Shown: positions 10,841 through 20,633, counted from the first letter of the stretch. The stretch is DNA of 39,100 nucleotides from DASYML01 sp036399835 (GCA_036399835.1 DASWMI010000037.1:1-39100), one strand, 5' to 3'. The notes: generated by a model not told the origin, from the letters alone. A program made the numbers and translations.

Positions 10841-13800
10841 GTCTTTGGGCGCAACCTACGAGTACAAAGTAATAATCAGGTCGGTTCTCGACGCTACTGG
10901 TGTCCGTGAGGGCGCTAAGGGCGTCAATTCTGCGCTTGAGACTTTAGACAAGCAAGTAATAGAACATGCCCGAAGCATAAACGACGCGCTAAAGAACATG
11001 GGCGGCGCGCGTTTAGGTGATACGCAGGTAAAGGGGTCACAGCGGGTCGCACAAGAGGTCCAGCGCATTAACGAGCAAACGCGCAGGCAAGCGGAACAGC
11101 AAGCACGCTTCAGAGAGCAAATCGCTGAGCGTACAGCAAGAGCGGAAATCACAGCAGAACAGAGAAAATCAAGAGTAGTCAGAGAGCTTTTACAACAGGA
11201 GCTACGTGAGCGTCAAAAGGCAGCACAATCGGCCTCTACGGGAAACAGTTTTTTGAATCGCGCAGGTGCTGTCGCTGCCGGAGGCTTGGCGGCTATAGGG
11301 ATAGTATCTATCACTAACGAGCTAGTAGATGGCGCACGGGCATGGCTTAATTACAGCGCAAAGATTGAGCAATCAAAGATAGCCTTTACTACCATGCTCG
11401 GCAGCGCGCAGGCTGCCGAATCTCACCTTAAAGAACTTCAGGATTTTGCAAAGAAAACCCCCTTTGAATTCCCGGAATTGATTGATGCCTCACAGCGGAT
11501 GCAGGCGCTAGGCTTTACCGCTAAAGAGGTCGTCCCTCTACTCACAGACGTTGGAAATGCCGTCGCTGCTGCTGGCGGTGGAGGCGAAAGACTTGAGCGC
11601 GTCATTAAAGCGATCAGTGACATCAGGAGCAAGGGCAAGGTAGAGACGCAAGAAATTCGGCAATTAGCAGAAAGTGGTATTAGTGCCTTTCAAATCCTTG
11701 AAAAGCACTTAGGCAAATCCCGCGCGGAATTGGTGAAGATGGTTGAAGCGGGCGATATAAGTTCCGAACAATTCCTTGATGCGTTTAGGAAGTTCTCGCA
11801 GGCCAACTTTGGCGGCCTCATGGAACAGCAGTCGCGGACTTTTCTTGGTGCGCTGTCGAATATTAAAGATGGATTGCTTCAAGCTTCTGGCACGGCTTTT
11901 AAGCCACTCTTCGATAAGATTTCCGAAATAGCCGTTCGATTCGCAGACCAGCTAAACGGTGCTAATGGAATTGAGGATATAGTAAACGCTTCGGCTGATT
12001 TTTTTGGAGAGATTGGTAGTCAGATTGCACGCGGGATTATCAAAGGCATGGGCGAGGAGCTTGAAAACTTTGAACCTAAGCAGGTAAACGCTGCGCCATT
12101 CTTCCGCATGGGCGAGAAGTTTGCTGAGGGGACGATTGACGGCTACAACGATGTGATGAGGAGTTGGGTGAGCGGTGACCGGCGCGCCTCTGTGTTAAAG
12201 TTCAATAGGTTTGCTGGTGCTACGGCAGGAGCTACGGGAGGGCGTCCAAAAGGTGACGCGACCGCTATGACAGCGGGTTTCGCAGACAAGGCAAATCAAA
12301 AAGCATTTGAAAAAACAAAGGATATTGTCCTTGAGCTTTCGCGGCAACTAGATAACTACGGGGATAAAAGCCAAGTGGCTGCTGCTAGACAAAAACTGCT
12401 GGCAGCAGGGGTGAAAGATTTGAATAGCGGCTTAGCGGCCCAAGCCATCGCAATAGCGCATGTGATAGACAAGACCGCTGAATATATTGAACAGCAGTCG
12501 GCAGAGCAGAAAAGGCAGTTTGAGAGCACTCAAGATATTGGCAAAGACCTCTCATCGCTGAGCGAGCAGACATTAGAGCGCGTCAAAGACTTAGTGGGCG
12601 AGTTGAAGGGTGGACGCACAGAACTAGAGAAATTCAAAGAGAGCCTGCTTTTCTACTCTGCGAAGGACAGACCGGAGTTTGCGGCTACACTCGCTGGCGT
12701 GGTCGAAGGGCTGAAAAACCTAGACGATGCTATTGCGCGTTCTAAGGCGGCAGAGAAGGCGAAAAAAGATGCTAAGGAGGTAGAAGATGCCCACACGAAA
12801 ATGTCAGAGTCAATACTGGCATCAGCTACCGATCTAAATCGGGATTTGTTTAGACAGCTTGATAACCTCGCTACGTTTGACTGGCGCGATAGGACTCCGC
12901 TTGATGAACTGTTGCAGAATTTTGAAGACATTAAAGAGTTTAGAATGCAGCCGGGCGGGTTTGACCCTATCCTTCAATTCTTACGGGAGATGAAGGGGTT
13001 TGATGAACAAGGTATTACTCAAAGGATTATAGGTCTTTTGAGTGGAAAGGATATCGAGCCAGAAAAGCTTGCGGCGGCTGCCATTGCAATGACTGAAGCA
13101 ATCAGGCGGGCAGTGGAGTTGGGCGAGAAATTGAATCCTGTTGAGATAGAACGGAGAGATTTAACGAAAGAGATTGATGCTATTCAAAAGGAGATAGCCA
13201 ACGGCCCATATAACGAATCACTCCGAATCCAACTAGCCTATCTTGAAGACATAGCAGAGATGCGCGGCAGGGATGAGAAGGCGATTATGGCTCAGAACAG
13301 GGCCATGCTTGAACTTGCTGATTCAACCGTTTACCACGCGGAGAGAGCCAATGCCGGAGTCCTTGAATTTCTCGCCTCACAGCGTTCCGTGACAGACGTT
13401 ATCAAGGATGCAAAAATCGGAGTCATTCAATCCACCTATGATTTGATAGATAGCGGCCTTGACCGTATCACGCGCAAGCTCGGCATCGTAGGGGATGTCA
13501 TAAAAGACCTCACCAGCGGCTTCGCTCGCCTCGCGCTAAATAAATTCTTCATGTCAGTCTTCGGACTAAATAGCGGCGGTGGTGAGGTCGCATTCTCTCA
13601 CGGCTCTCAAGGCGGTGGATTCTCACTCGGCAACATCTTAGGCGGCATCTTCGGAGGTGGAAGAAACACTACAACGCCTCCATTCGCGGGCGGTTCAATT
13701 CCCGGCGTCAATTTCGGCGCAATGGGTGGTGGGATAGGTATTCCTACCTCTGGCACTCAACAGGCAGCAAACGCCAACTGGATTCAGGCTGTCTTGCAGC

Positions 13801-14900
13801 AATCGGGCGCGCAGGGTGTTGGCCCTCTAGCACAGCAGGGAAGCGCAGCAGGGCTAGGTGGGACGTTTGGCGGCGCTTCTGCTTTTGCGCTTCCCCTACT
13901 CGGCGGTGTTCTGGGCGCACAACTCGGCGGCGGCTCTCGCTTAGGCCAAGTGCTCGGACTCGCAGGCGGCGCAACATTGGGTCTTATCGGGTCTGGCATG
14001 TTGATGGCTGGCACGATGGCACTATCAACGCTTGGCTTGGTGGCTGGGCCTCTTGCCGTCGCAGCTATCGCAGGAGCGATTATCTTGTCGAAGAATAAAC
14101 AAAGGCAGGAAGAAGAGAAAAAGAGAAATCAACTCAGTCAAGACACTCTCACACAGGTTTATGAAATCTTGTGGGCTGCTAAACGTGGAGAGTTGACCGT
14201 CTCGGAAGCTCGCGCAAGGTGGAATCAAATTGAGTCTCAGTACATGGCTCAGGCTCGCCAATTAAAAGACTCGAAAACGAGAAGGCACGCGGAACTGTGG
14301 TGGAAAAATGACGTGACTCCTATCTGGTCGCAAATAGAAGCCGCTGCCATTCAAGGTGAGAAGGCTAAAGACTTTTCATCGCGCTTCATTCCTACGTTCG
14401 CAGATGGCGGCTCTGCTCATCGCGCCTTTTCTTCGATGTTAGGGAGTGGCTACAAGCGCCTTCCTGATTTCTACGCGGGCCGCGTGCCGGGAAGATATGA
14501 CCGCAGGGATGACAAGCTAATTAGAGTTTCCGGTGATGAGGTTATCTTAAAGCCTGACGATTGGATGCCGATTACTCCGTATCTCAAGGATAGACAAGTG
14601 CCGGGTTTTGCTGATGGCGGCAGCCCGTCCTACATGATTGCCCCCGTAGGGTCGAGGGTTATTCCCAAAGCGCAGGCGATGGCTAACGGCGGGACGGTCG
14701 GCTCAACGGATTCCATGCAGCTTGCTCCGGTAGTGGTCAACGTGACGAATTATATAGACGGACTCACCGGAGTGGTGAAAACCGTTCTCAACTCTCCCGA
14801 AGGTCGGGACATCATTGCAGGGCAGGTTATCTCCCACGTCGAAACGACTAGGGAAGATGGATTGCTTGGCACTCTGGACAGGACAAAGAGGCGCGGGTAG
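10839..14900 (+). CDS. Phage tail tape measure protein
   Basis: About 1,350 residues, the longest gene here, and the ruler for tail length. Residues 40-130 are a charged coiled coil. Residues about 170-300 ('SKIAFTTMLGSAQAAESHLKELQDFAKKTPFEF' onward, split here: 'SKIAFTTMLGSAQ' and 'FAKKTPFEFPELIDASQ') match the TP901-type tape measure core. Long coiled-coil stretches follow to about 900. Near 1035-1080 a Gly/Ala/Leu-rich hydrophobic stretch could insert in the host membrane during DNA entry. No ATG is near the start; TTG at 10839 or 10845 is used and no clear ribosome site exists beyond the GCGGGG of a terminator hairpin. At 0.15 nm per residue the tail would be about 200 nm. Confidence 0.9.
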   Translation: MSLGATYEYKVIIRSVLDATGVREGAKGVNSALETLDKQVIEHARSINDALKNMGGARLGDTQVKGSQRVAQEVQRINEQTRRQAEQQARFREQIAERTARAEITAEQRKSRVVRELLQQELRERQKAAQSASTGNSFLNRAGAVAAGGLAAIGIVSITNELVDGARAWLNYSAKIEQSKIAFTTMLGSAQAAESHLKELQDFAKKTPFEFPELIDASQRMQALGFTAKEVVPLLTDVGNAVAAAGGGGERLERVIKAISDIRSKGKVETQEIRQLAESGISAFQILEKHLGKSRAELVKMVEAGDISSEQFLDAFRKFSQANFGGLMEQQSRTFLGALSNIKDGLLQASGTAFKPLFDKISEIAVRFADQLNGANGIEDIVNASADFFGEIGSQIARGIIKGMGEELENFEPKQVNAAPFFRMGEKFAEGTIDGYNDVMRSWVSGDRRASVLKFNRFAGATAGATGGRPKGDATAMTAGFADKANQKAFEKTKDIVLELSRQLDNYGDKSQVAAARQKLLAAGVKDLNSGLAAQAIAIAHVIDKTAEYIEQQSAEQKRQFESTQDIGKDLSSLSEQTLERVKDLVGELKGGRTELEKFKESLLFYSAKDRPEFAATLAGVVEGLKNLDDAIARSKAAEKAKKDAKEVEDAHTKMSESILASATDLNRDLFRQLDNLATFDWRDRTPLDELLQNFEDIKEFRMQPGGFDPILQFLREMKGFDEQGITQRIIGLLSGKDIEPEKLAAAAIAMTEAIRRAVELGEKLNPVEIERRDLTKEIDAIQKEIANGPYNESLRIQLAYLEDIAEMRGRDEKAIMAQNRAMLELADSTVYHAERANAGVLEFLASQRSVTDVIKDAKIGVIQSTYDLIDSGLDRITRKLGIVGDVIKDLTSGFARLALNKFFMSVFGLNSGGGEVAFSHGSQGGGFSLGNILGGIFGGGRNTTTPPFAGGSIPGVNFGAMGGGIGIPTSGTQQAANANWIQAVLQQSGAQGVGPLAQQGSAAGLGGTFGGASAFALPLLGGVLGAQLGGGSRLGQVLGLAGGATLGLIGSGMLMAGTMALSTLGLVAGPLAVAAIAGAIILSKNKQRQEEEKKRNQLSQDTLTQVYEILWAAKRGELTVSEARARWNQIESQYMAQARQLKDSKTRRHAELWWKNDVTPIWSQIEAAAIQGEKAKDFSSRFIPTFADGGSAHRAFSSMLGSGYKRLPDFYAGRVPGRYDRRDDKLIRVSGDEVILKPDDWMPITPYLKDRQVPGFADGGSPSYMIAPVGSRVIPKAQAMANGGTVGSTDSMQLAPVVVNVTNYIDGLTGVVKTVLNSPEGRDIIAGQVISHVETTREDGLLGTLDRTKRRG

Positions 14901-16051
14901 TGGCGAGAGAATTATCAACAGAAATAGAGAATGTTACGACAGCCGAGCGTTTCACTTATTACGATTGGCTGATAGTTACCCTTCCGCTTAAATCCGGTGA
15001 ATCCGCTCCCATCGTGATTCGTGTGGCTCCCGCTGATATTACGATGGAGTCAAGGGAAAACTTTTCGGTCTTCACCTACGAAGTATTTCTTGGCGCGATG
15101 GGGAGGACCCCCTTAGCGTCAGAGCAGGATGACTGGGTGATAGCTTTGGAAACCGCGCTGGAAACCAGCCAGGCGGCACTTTTAACCGAAGCCCAAAACC
15201 TCATAGATGGTCTGTTTACTTCTTCCGAGTATATCGCAAGGGATAGAACCGATTATGAGTATGTGGGGGATTTGTACACGGGGTATCTGAATAGAACCCC
15301 GGAAGCAGGCGGACGTGCTTTCTGGATGGACCAGGTTGCAGCTTCGGATAGGGATACGGTACGCCTCGCCTTCGCAACCAGCCAGGAATTTATAAATCGG
15401 ATTGACGCCCTTTCGTCTCCGCAACACTTTGAGCCTGACATTCGCTCCATCAGCCCATTAACGATAAGTAAAGGCAGGGCTATAGATAATGTTGATATTT
15501 CACTGACCAACGTAGAGAAAACCTACAGTCCGATACTGAATGAAGACGACAGGATTCTTTACCCGGCAAGAGCCGTAGTTGGTAGAGCGTTTGAGGTTGA
15601 GCCGGGAGTTTATAAATCGGACGACATATTAACCGGCTCGGTAAGATTCGGGCAGATAAGCAGAGGCAGTGCCCCTTTAACTGTCGTTTCCGACATGAGC
15701 CGCAAGGGGGCTTCGGTCGCAGAACAGATCACGCAGAGATGTATGAATATCTACAAGGGGCCGGGCTGCGACTCACCAGACCCTTCCCCTACCTGTTCAA
15801 GAATCTTCGATGACGCAGAGAACGGCTGCGCTGCCAAAGAACCAGCTCTTGTGCTAATCGGCGCGACTAATAACCAGCCATCTTTCAACGGCGCTCCGCA
15901 GCCATCAGGCAGTTCGACGCCGCCCGATACCACAGGGGGAAGCATCAATAACTCCGGTTTTGACTATTCGGGCCTTGACCCGAGAGACACGAGAATCAGG
16001 GAGAACGCCGGAAACTGGAAGTTCGATTTGGACGCAGGAGGGGTCAGATAG
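14900..16051 (+). CDS. Distal tail / DUF2163-like protein with DUF4214 domain
   Basis: A 383-residue protein starting at GTG, whose G is shared with the tape measure stop TAG. Residues about 45-175 contain a DUF4214-like repeat ('YEVFLGAMGRTPLASEQDDW', then 'VGDLYTGYLNRTPEAGGRAFW', ending 'FATSQEFINRI'), a domain found mostly in secreted and glycan-binding bacterial proteins. The flanks, and a Cys-bearing C-terminus ('CMNIYKGPGCDSPDPSPTC'), resemble the BR0599/DUF2163 tail proteins that follow tape measure genes. It probably belongs to the tail tip, and the inserted domain may contact the cell surface. Confidence 0.6.
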   Translation: MARELSTEIENVTTAERFTYYDWLIVTLPLKSGESAPIVIRVAPADITMESRENFSVFTYEVFLGAMGRTPLASEQDDWVIALETALETSQAALLTEAQNLIDGLFTSSEYIARDRTDYEYVGDLYTGYLNRTPEAGGRAFWMDQVAASDRDTVRLAFATSQEFINRIDALSSPQHFEPDIRSISPLTISKGRAIDNVDISLTNVEKTYSPILNEDDRILYPARAVVGRAFEVEPGVYKSDDILTGSVRFGQISRGSAPLTVVSDMSRKGASVAEQITQRCMNIYKGPGCDSPDPSPTCSRIFDDAENGCAAKEPALVLIGATNNQPSFNGAPQPSGSSTPPDTTGGSINNSGFDYSGLDPRDTRIRENAGNWKFDLDAGGVR

Positions 16052-17344
16052 ATGGAATTTCTGCTTCGCCAATCGGGAGACAGGAGCAATCCCATCCTGC
16101 CGAGACTTTACGGAAAAGGCTCTACAAGGGGCATCCCGTACATCAAAGCGCAGGATGGCGACAGGTGGAAATTCCTGTCCTTCTTAGCAGCCGGAGGAAG
16201 ATACGGCTGTGATGGGATAGATAGGGTTAAAGTCTCCGGTGCTGATTTCCCGGAGTTCGACGGCTCAAGCGTTCGCCAATGGAGATTCCATCCCGGCACG
16301 CGCTCAACCGGATATGGGGATGCGGTTCAAGGCAGGCCGGAATTCTGGCCCGAACTGGATTTGGTTTTCTCTTATAAATCATACATCGAAGGCTTACTTC
16401 CCGAAGGCGAGGATGACCCCAACAACCTAGAGATATTCATGCGCGGGTTAAAACTGATGGACTACTCCATTGACGTTAATGGAAATCTCCAGAAGGAAAC
16501 CCCGGTATTCTCAGCTAACAACTCTCTTGCGTCCTTAGACGTGCTTCGTGAAGTCGGCAAGATGCCTCTCACCAGATTCAACCGTTGGGCCGACTCGTGG
16601 ATTGAATTTCGAGATGTATGCAACGAAGAGTTGGAATGGAACAAGGGAAGCGAGGTCATTTCAGTTCCAAGATACGACGCGCACATTCCATTCTCCCAAC
16701 AGATAGACCCTACCACTGCGTTTGAGGCGATTATGCTCAGAGCGCCGGGCTGTGGATGGCAGGATGTCAACGGCGGGGTCAGGATATTAACTACTCCTGA
16801 CAGAGAGCCTGTCCATAGGTTTACATTCGACCCTACTCAATTCATCAAATTATCCAACATCGCCAAGAATTCATTCTCAGGAACACCAAGAGCGCCCGAA
16901 GACATTTATAACTACCTCATCTTTTCATACCGGGATATTGAGAGTGATGTTTATGAAGAGAAGTTTATTGACGAAGACAGGGCGGAATTAAGGGATATGG
17001 CCGGAGGGATATTAAACCAGTTAGGCCCGATTGAATTGGGCCTCATGTACGAGTCTTTAGCGCAGAGAATCGCCAAATCAATGGTTCGCCTCCTGTGTGA
17101 CGCGCCGTATACAAGGCAGTTCGACCTCAAGGGGCAGATGGATTCATACCACGTCGCAAAACTGGATAACGTTGAAATCACGCACGACTCGATAGATGTC
17201 AGGGAGACTGAGCCCCTGACGGCAAGGGTGCTAAAGGAGACCTTTGAGCCGAAGAAAGGTGAGAGGTCTTTTACCCTACAGCTAATTGACCCCGACAATC
17301 CTTATTACAGAGATACGGATCACGGGCCTAAGCAGAATCCATAA
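16052..17344 (+). CDS. Tail tip / baseplate hub-like protein
   Basis: A 430-residue soluble protein with a strong AGGAGGGG site before the ATG. It is placed after the distal tail gene, the usual slot for the tail hub or host-specificity (gpJ-like) protein. Sequence features include a beta-rich N-terminal third with many Gly/Trp/Tyr, 'HIPFSQQIDPTTAFEAIML' in the middle, and a C-terminal part 'TARVLKETFEPKKGERSFTL'. The family cannot be fixed by eye. Its stop overlaps the next start (TAATGG). Confidence 0.5.
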   Translation: MEFLLRQSGDRSNPILPRLYGKGSTRGIPYIKAQDGDRWKFLSFLAAGGRYGCDGIDRVKVSGADFPEFDGSSVRQWRFHPGTRSTGYGDAVQGRPEFWPELDLVFSYKSYIEGLLPEGEDDPNNLEIFMRGLKLMDYSIDVNGNLQKETPVFSANNSLASLDVLREVGKMPLTRFNRWADSWIEFRDVCNEELEWNKGSEVISVPRYDAHIPFSQQIDPTTAFEAIMLRAPGCGWQDVNGGVRILTTPDREPVHRFTFDPTQFIKLSNIAKNSFSGTPRAPEDIYNYLIFSYRDIESDVYEEKFIDEDRAELRDMAGGILNQLGPIELGLMYESLAQRIAKSMVRLLCDAPYTRQFDLKGQMDSYHVAKLDNVEITHDSIDVRETEPLTARVLKETFEPKKGERSFTLQLIDPDNPYYRDTDHGPKQNP

Positions 17345-17976
17345 TGGCTATTGGAATCACACAATCTAAAACTGTTTATCGCATTGGCGAAGCTGAGCCG
17401 CCCGTGTTTACCGCGACGGGCGCGAGCGGGACAGTGGGATGGGAGACATCCGTAGGTGAACTGATCGAAGATGGCAGTGGAGGAATGGTCCTGAGTCTGC
17501 CGAATAAATCTTATTACGGTAGCGAGGCGATAGTTATTACGGCAACTGATAGCGTGGGTGCTGCCACTGCTGAAATAGACGTTTACGCCCTTCTCCCGTA
17601 TCAACCGGATTGGGGATTTGAAAGCGACATTGACGATGAGACGGAAATCTCGATTGCCGAAGACCTTTCGGAAAAATATAGAACCGTAAGTCCCGTCTTC
17701 GGCGTCTACCCTCTGGCTTTTAATGACCGGGAATACGATGAGTTTTTAGCGATGCAGCGATTCTGGGCGTATCACCGGAAAACACGAAAATTCTATTTCG
17801 AGAATATAGCTCTGGGCGAGCTTGTTCTAGGAAGATTCGATTCGGCTTTGAAGAGAAAGCCCGATTCTGCGAACTCGGTTTCTTACTCTTTCCAATTTCG
17901 GGTTTTGAATTTTACACCTCCCACTACTGAAGAAGCCGAGTTGCTTCTTTACGGTGAGGCAGGCTATGGAGAATAA
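17344..17976 (+). CDS. Minor tail protein with Ig-like N-terminal domain
   Basis: A 210-residue protein. Residues 1-85 have the alternating pattern of an Ig-like or Big domain ('TVGWETSVGELIEDGSGGMV', 'AIVITATDSVGAATAEI'). Residues 90-205 hold a separate beta-rich domain ('FWAYHRKTRKFYFENI', 'VSYSFQFRVLNFTPP') like other small tail-tip proteins. It starts immediately at the end of the hub-like gene and its stop precedes the tail fibre start by 4 nt. The role in the tip is inferred from position. Confidence 0.5.
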   Translation: MAIGITQSKTVYRIGEAEPPVFTATGASGTVGWETSVGELIEDGSGGMVLSLPNKSYYGSEAIVITATDSVGAATAEIDVYALLPYQPDWGFESDIDDETEISIAEDLSEKYRTVSPVFGVYPLAFNDREYDEFLAMQRFWAYHRKTRKFYFENIALGELVLGRFDSALKRKPDSANSVSYSFQFRVLNFTPPTTEEAELLLYGEAGYGE

Positions 17977-17980
17977 GGTA

Positions 17981-20014
17981 ATGAAAAGATTTGCTTTTGT
18001 GCTGGCGTTGATGGTTTTCTGCGGTGCTGTTTCTCTGGCCCAGACACCGGGAGCGGTTCAATATCCCGATGGGCTGGACACCACCTCAACGCTCTTTGAT
18101 GTAAAGGACAGGGCGCAAACCGTGCTGTCTGTCTCAATCAATTCGAGCGCGACCACTATAGTAGTGTCAAGTACCAGCAGTTTCCCCTCCACAGGGTCAC
18201 TTGTCATAGACACAGAGACGATTTATTACACGTCAAAAACCGCCAACACGTTTACTGGTTTGACCAGAGGGGCAGACGGCACTATCGCAGCCAGCCATTC
18301 AGCCAGTGTTCTGGTCAAGAGTCCGATTCTGGCTGTTCACCACAGGACACACTCAAATGCCATTATTGCACTCGAAACAAAGGTAGGCGTAGGGGAGGGC
18401 ACGCCAGTAGAAGGCGCAGTGTTCATGGGGACCGGCGCGGGCGCAAGCGCATGGGTCACGCCATCTTCAGGAGACTTGCTGGCCTGGCTTGGCTATACGC
18501 CGATGCGGGGCAGTAATAACCTCTCAGAGATAGCCAGCGCATCCACCGCGCGCTCTAATCTGGGCTTGGGGTCACTGGCAACGCAGAATTCCACGAGCCT
18601 CAGTGTAACGGGCGGGACTCTCTCAAACATCATCTGCACAAACTGCACGAATCTCGGCACAGCGCCAAGTGGCGGGTCATCCGTCACGGGTGATTTGATT
18701 TTCAATTTTAATTCGGACGCGATCAGTGGCGGAGTGCTGCGCGTGCAGCGCGCGGGCGTTGATAAAGCCGTATTCAACGATGACGGTACAATTAATTTCA
18801 CCGGAAAGATAGGGGTAAATCACACGGCTACCCCCACTGCCTTTCTTGATTTCCAGACCCCATCAAGCGGCGATGTAATGATACGCTTTCGCCCTAATCA
18901 AACCGGATACGGCACGTACAACATTACACAGGCAGAGTTCTCTAACGTCATCGGTACAGAGAAAAACCAATCCTTGCGTATCGGATTTAACTGTAATGCT
19001 GGCGGCGGTCAGGAACTAGCGGGCGTGCCTCATCTGTGTGATGAGTGGGAGTCGCGCTATTACCCTAATCTCGGCTCAAGGTTGAAGGAGCGACACATAG
19101 CCTTCAGTTTGGCAAACGGCACGATTATCCGCGCCATTTCTATGTTGATGAATGACGAGACGGGGAATGTGGTCCACACCTACGCATCGAACCAATTTCA
19201 ACTCACAGCATACGGAGCGGGTGGGCCGCATTTCTTAGTTGACCAAGCGAATGGTTTTTTCTATACAAGCCTGAAAACACACGTCGCCAGCACGTCAACC
19301 ACAGCCCTTGAAGTGCAGAAGGCCGACACTACGCCCGTCTTCACCTTCGACACCACAAACTCAATCTTTTACATCGGCAACGGAGGGGCGGTTGGTCTAA
19401 AGAACGTCAGTGCAACCTACGGCGCGGCGGCTCTGGACATGGTAGGCGTAAAGGTTGGAGCGGCGGGTTATCACTCCTATGGTCCTTCCGGCACGGCTAT
19501 CAAGGCTGCCATCGAAGAGGGGGGCGTGTGGCTCAACAGCGCGGCTGCAATCAAGTTCTTTTCAGGAACTACCGTGACGGGTGGGCAGGATGATACGTGG
19601 CTCAAGCGTTCGGGCGTGGGTACGTTGCGCGTGACGCTCGCGGGCGGGTCTGGCTACGGCCATTTAGAGCTTGGCAACCTGCTGGCCGATACCATGAAAG
19701 TAGGTCCGGTTACTGCATCATCACATCCGGCTTATGCGGCTGGCCTGCTGGTGGTCAGCGGCGCGAATGGCGATGTGAGCATTATTGACCGGAGTGTCAC
19801 GGGAAGCTCGTATGGCTCGGATGCGGCTGGCAAGCGTTATGATATGTATGTCAACAGTTTCAACTTTGGCATCTATACGCCGGGCACGGGAGATGTCTTC
19901 AGGCTTTCCAGTACGGGCGGGATGTACATCTACGATGGCGGGCTGAAGCAGATAACCTTTGCTGCGAATGATTCCTGCGGGACAGGGTTCAAATGTCTGC
20001 GCGTAGCAAACTAG
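17981..20014 (+). CDS. Tail fibre protein with Sec signal peptide
   Basis: About 677 residues. The ATG at 17981 follows GGAG/AAGG; earlier in-frame starts lack a site. Residues 1-20 are a signal peptide (Met-Lys-Arg, hydrophobic core, cleavage near 'SLAQTPG'), which is odd for a virion protein. Residues about 45-110 ('SATTIVVSSTSSFPSTGSL', 'TGLTRGADGTIAASHSA') are a domain common in phage tail fibres. The rest is Gly/Ser/Thr-rich, repetitive and beta-prone. It probably mediates receptor binding. Either the fibre is exported, or an exported host-like segment has been fused to it. Confidence 0.7.
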   Translation: MKRFAFVLALMVFCGAVSLAQTPGAVQYPDGLDTTSTLFDVKDRAQTVLSVSINSSATTIVVSSTSSFPSTGSLVIDTETIYYTSKTANTFTGLTRGADGTIAASHSASVLVKSPILAVHHRTHSNAIIALETKVGVGEGTPVEGAVFMGTGAGASAWVTPSSGDLLAWLGYTPMRGSNNLSEIASASTARSNLGLGSLATQNSTSLSVTGGTLSNIICTNCTNLGTAPSGGSSVTGDLIFNFNSDAISGGVLRVQRAGVDKAVFNDDGTINFTGKIGVNHTATPTAFLDFQTPSSGDVMIRFRPNQTGYGTYNITQAEFSNVIGTEKNQSLRIGFNCNAGGGQELAGVPHLCDEWESRYYPNLGSRLKERHIAFSLANGTIIRAISMLMNDETGNVVHTYASNQFQLTAYGAGGPHFLVDQANGFFYTSLKTHVASTSTTALEVQKADTTPVFTFDTTNSIFYIGNGGAVGLKNVSATYGAAALDMVGVKVGAAGYHSYGPSGTAIKAAIEEGGVWLNSAAAIKFFSGTTVTGGQDDTWLKRSGVGTLRVTLAGGSGYGHLELGNLLADTMKVGPVTASSHPAYAAGLLVVSGANGDVSIIDRSVTGSSYGSDAAGKRYDMYVNSFNFGIYTPGTGDVFRLSSTGGMYIYDGGLKQITFAANDSCGTGFKCLRVAN

Positions 20015-20022
20015 AGGTAAAC

Positions 20023-20328
20023 ATGAAAAGAACGCTCTTGCTAATCACATTCATTCTCGCGCTCTCTGTCACAATAGCCGCACAGGGTAAGCAGGAAGCC
20101 CCGCAGCCCTCTATAGAGCAGCAGAGAGCCATTGCAGAGGCCATCACGCAGGCCGAAGCCTCAAAGAAGGATTTAGACGCGGCACAGGCCCGATATGAGG
20201 CGTCACAGGCCAAGCTAACAGCCGTGCTCTATCGAATCATGGCCCTGCTCAAATTGAGTCCTGACGAGTATAAGCCTGTGATGAGTGAAGGCGGCTTGAA
20301 ATTTGAGAAGATAGAGAAGAAAGAATGA
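20023..20328 (+). CDS. Small exported coiled-coil protein
   Basis: A 101-residue protein with GAGG before the ATG, 8 nt after the tail fibre stop. Residues 1-20 are a Sec signal peptide (Met-Lys-Arg-Thr, Leu/Ile core, cleavage near 'TIAAQG'). The mature part is a Glu/Ala/Gln-rich helix with a heptad pattern ('AIAEAITQAEASKKDLDAAQ') and a polar tail. It would be periplasmic. In a phage this place and form could suit a spanin-like or adsorption-blocking protein, but it lacks a lipobox and a membrane anchor. The function is unknown. Confidence 0.55.
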   Translation: MKRTLLLITFILALSVTIAAQGKQEAPQPSIEQQRAIAEAITQAEASKKDLDAAQARYEASQAKLTAVLYRIMALLKLSPDEYKPVMSEGGLKFEKIEKKE

Positions 20329-20489
20329 AGCCATCCAACAGAGACACCAAATAATCTCCATCTTTCGCCTATGAACGGAGGAAATGTATTTAAGTGAAGA
20401 CGCCGGACTGTTCTAGCGAATCGTAGTTATCCTTAAATTGCAGTAGTACGGCTCAATCAGCGAGTACGCTAAAAAAGGACAAAGGCCCA

Positions 20490-20633
20490 ATGCCTGAAAA
20501 GGCAGAAAGCCCGATGCTCCGCACAGAGCATCGGGCCATCCCAAAGAGCCTAGTGGCTCAGAAAGGCGGTAATCATGCTAGTGATTTACCGTATGTTTTT
20601 GTCAACGTTACACTCTTGACCGTAAAAAGGTAA
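20490..20633 (+). CDS. Small protein gene interrupted by a -1 frameshift
   Basis: An ATG preceded by AAAGG and GGA sites opens a 47-codon frame ending 'VFVNVTLLTVKR'. The beta pattern continues in the -1 frame: if the ribosome slips at the A5 run (20624-20628), the product runs on as 'KVTITIQENGEVTVTVEPH' to a TAG at 20684-20686, 65 residues in all. The continuation has no start codon of its own. A CCATTC/GAATGG hairpin lies about 9 nt after the slip site. So it is a recoded gene, a recently broken gene or a sequencing error. Its coding region also holds a perfect 11-bp hairpin (20509-20536). Confidence 0.5.
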   Translation: MPEKAESPMLRTEHRAIPKSLVAQKGGNHASDLPYVFVNVTLLTVKR

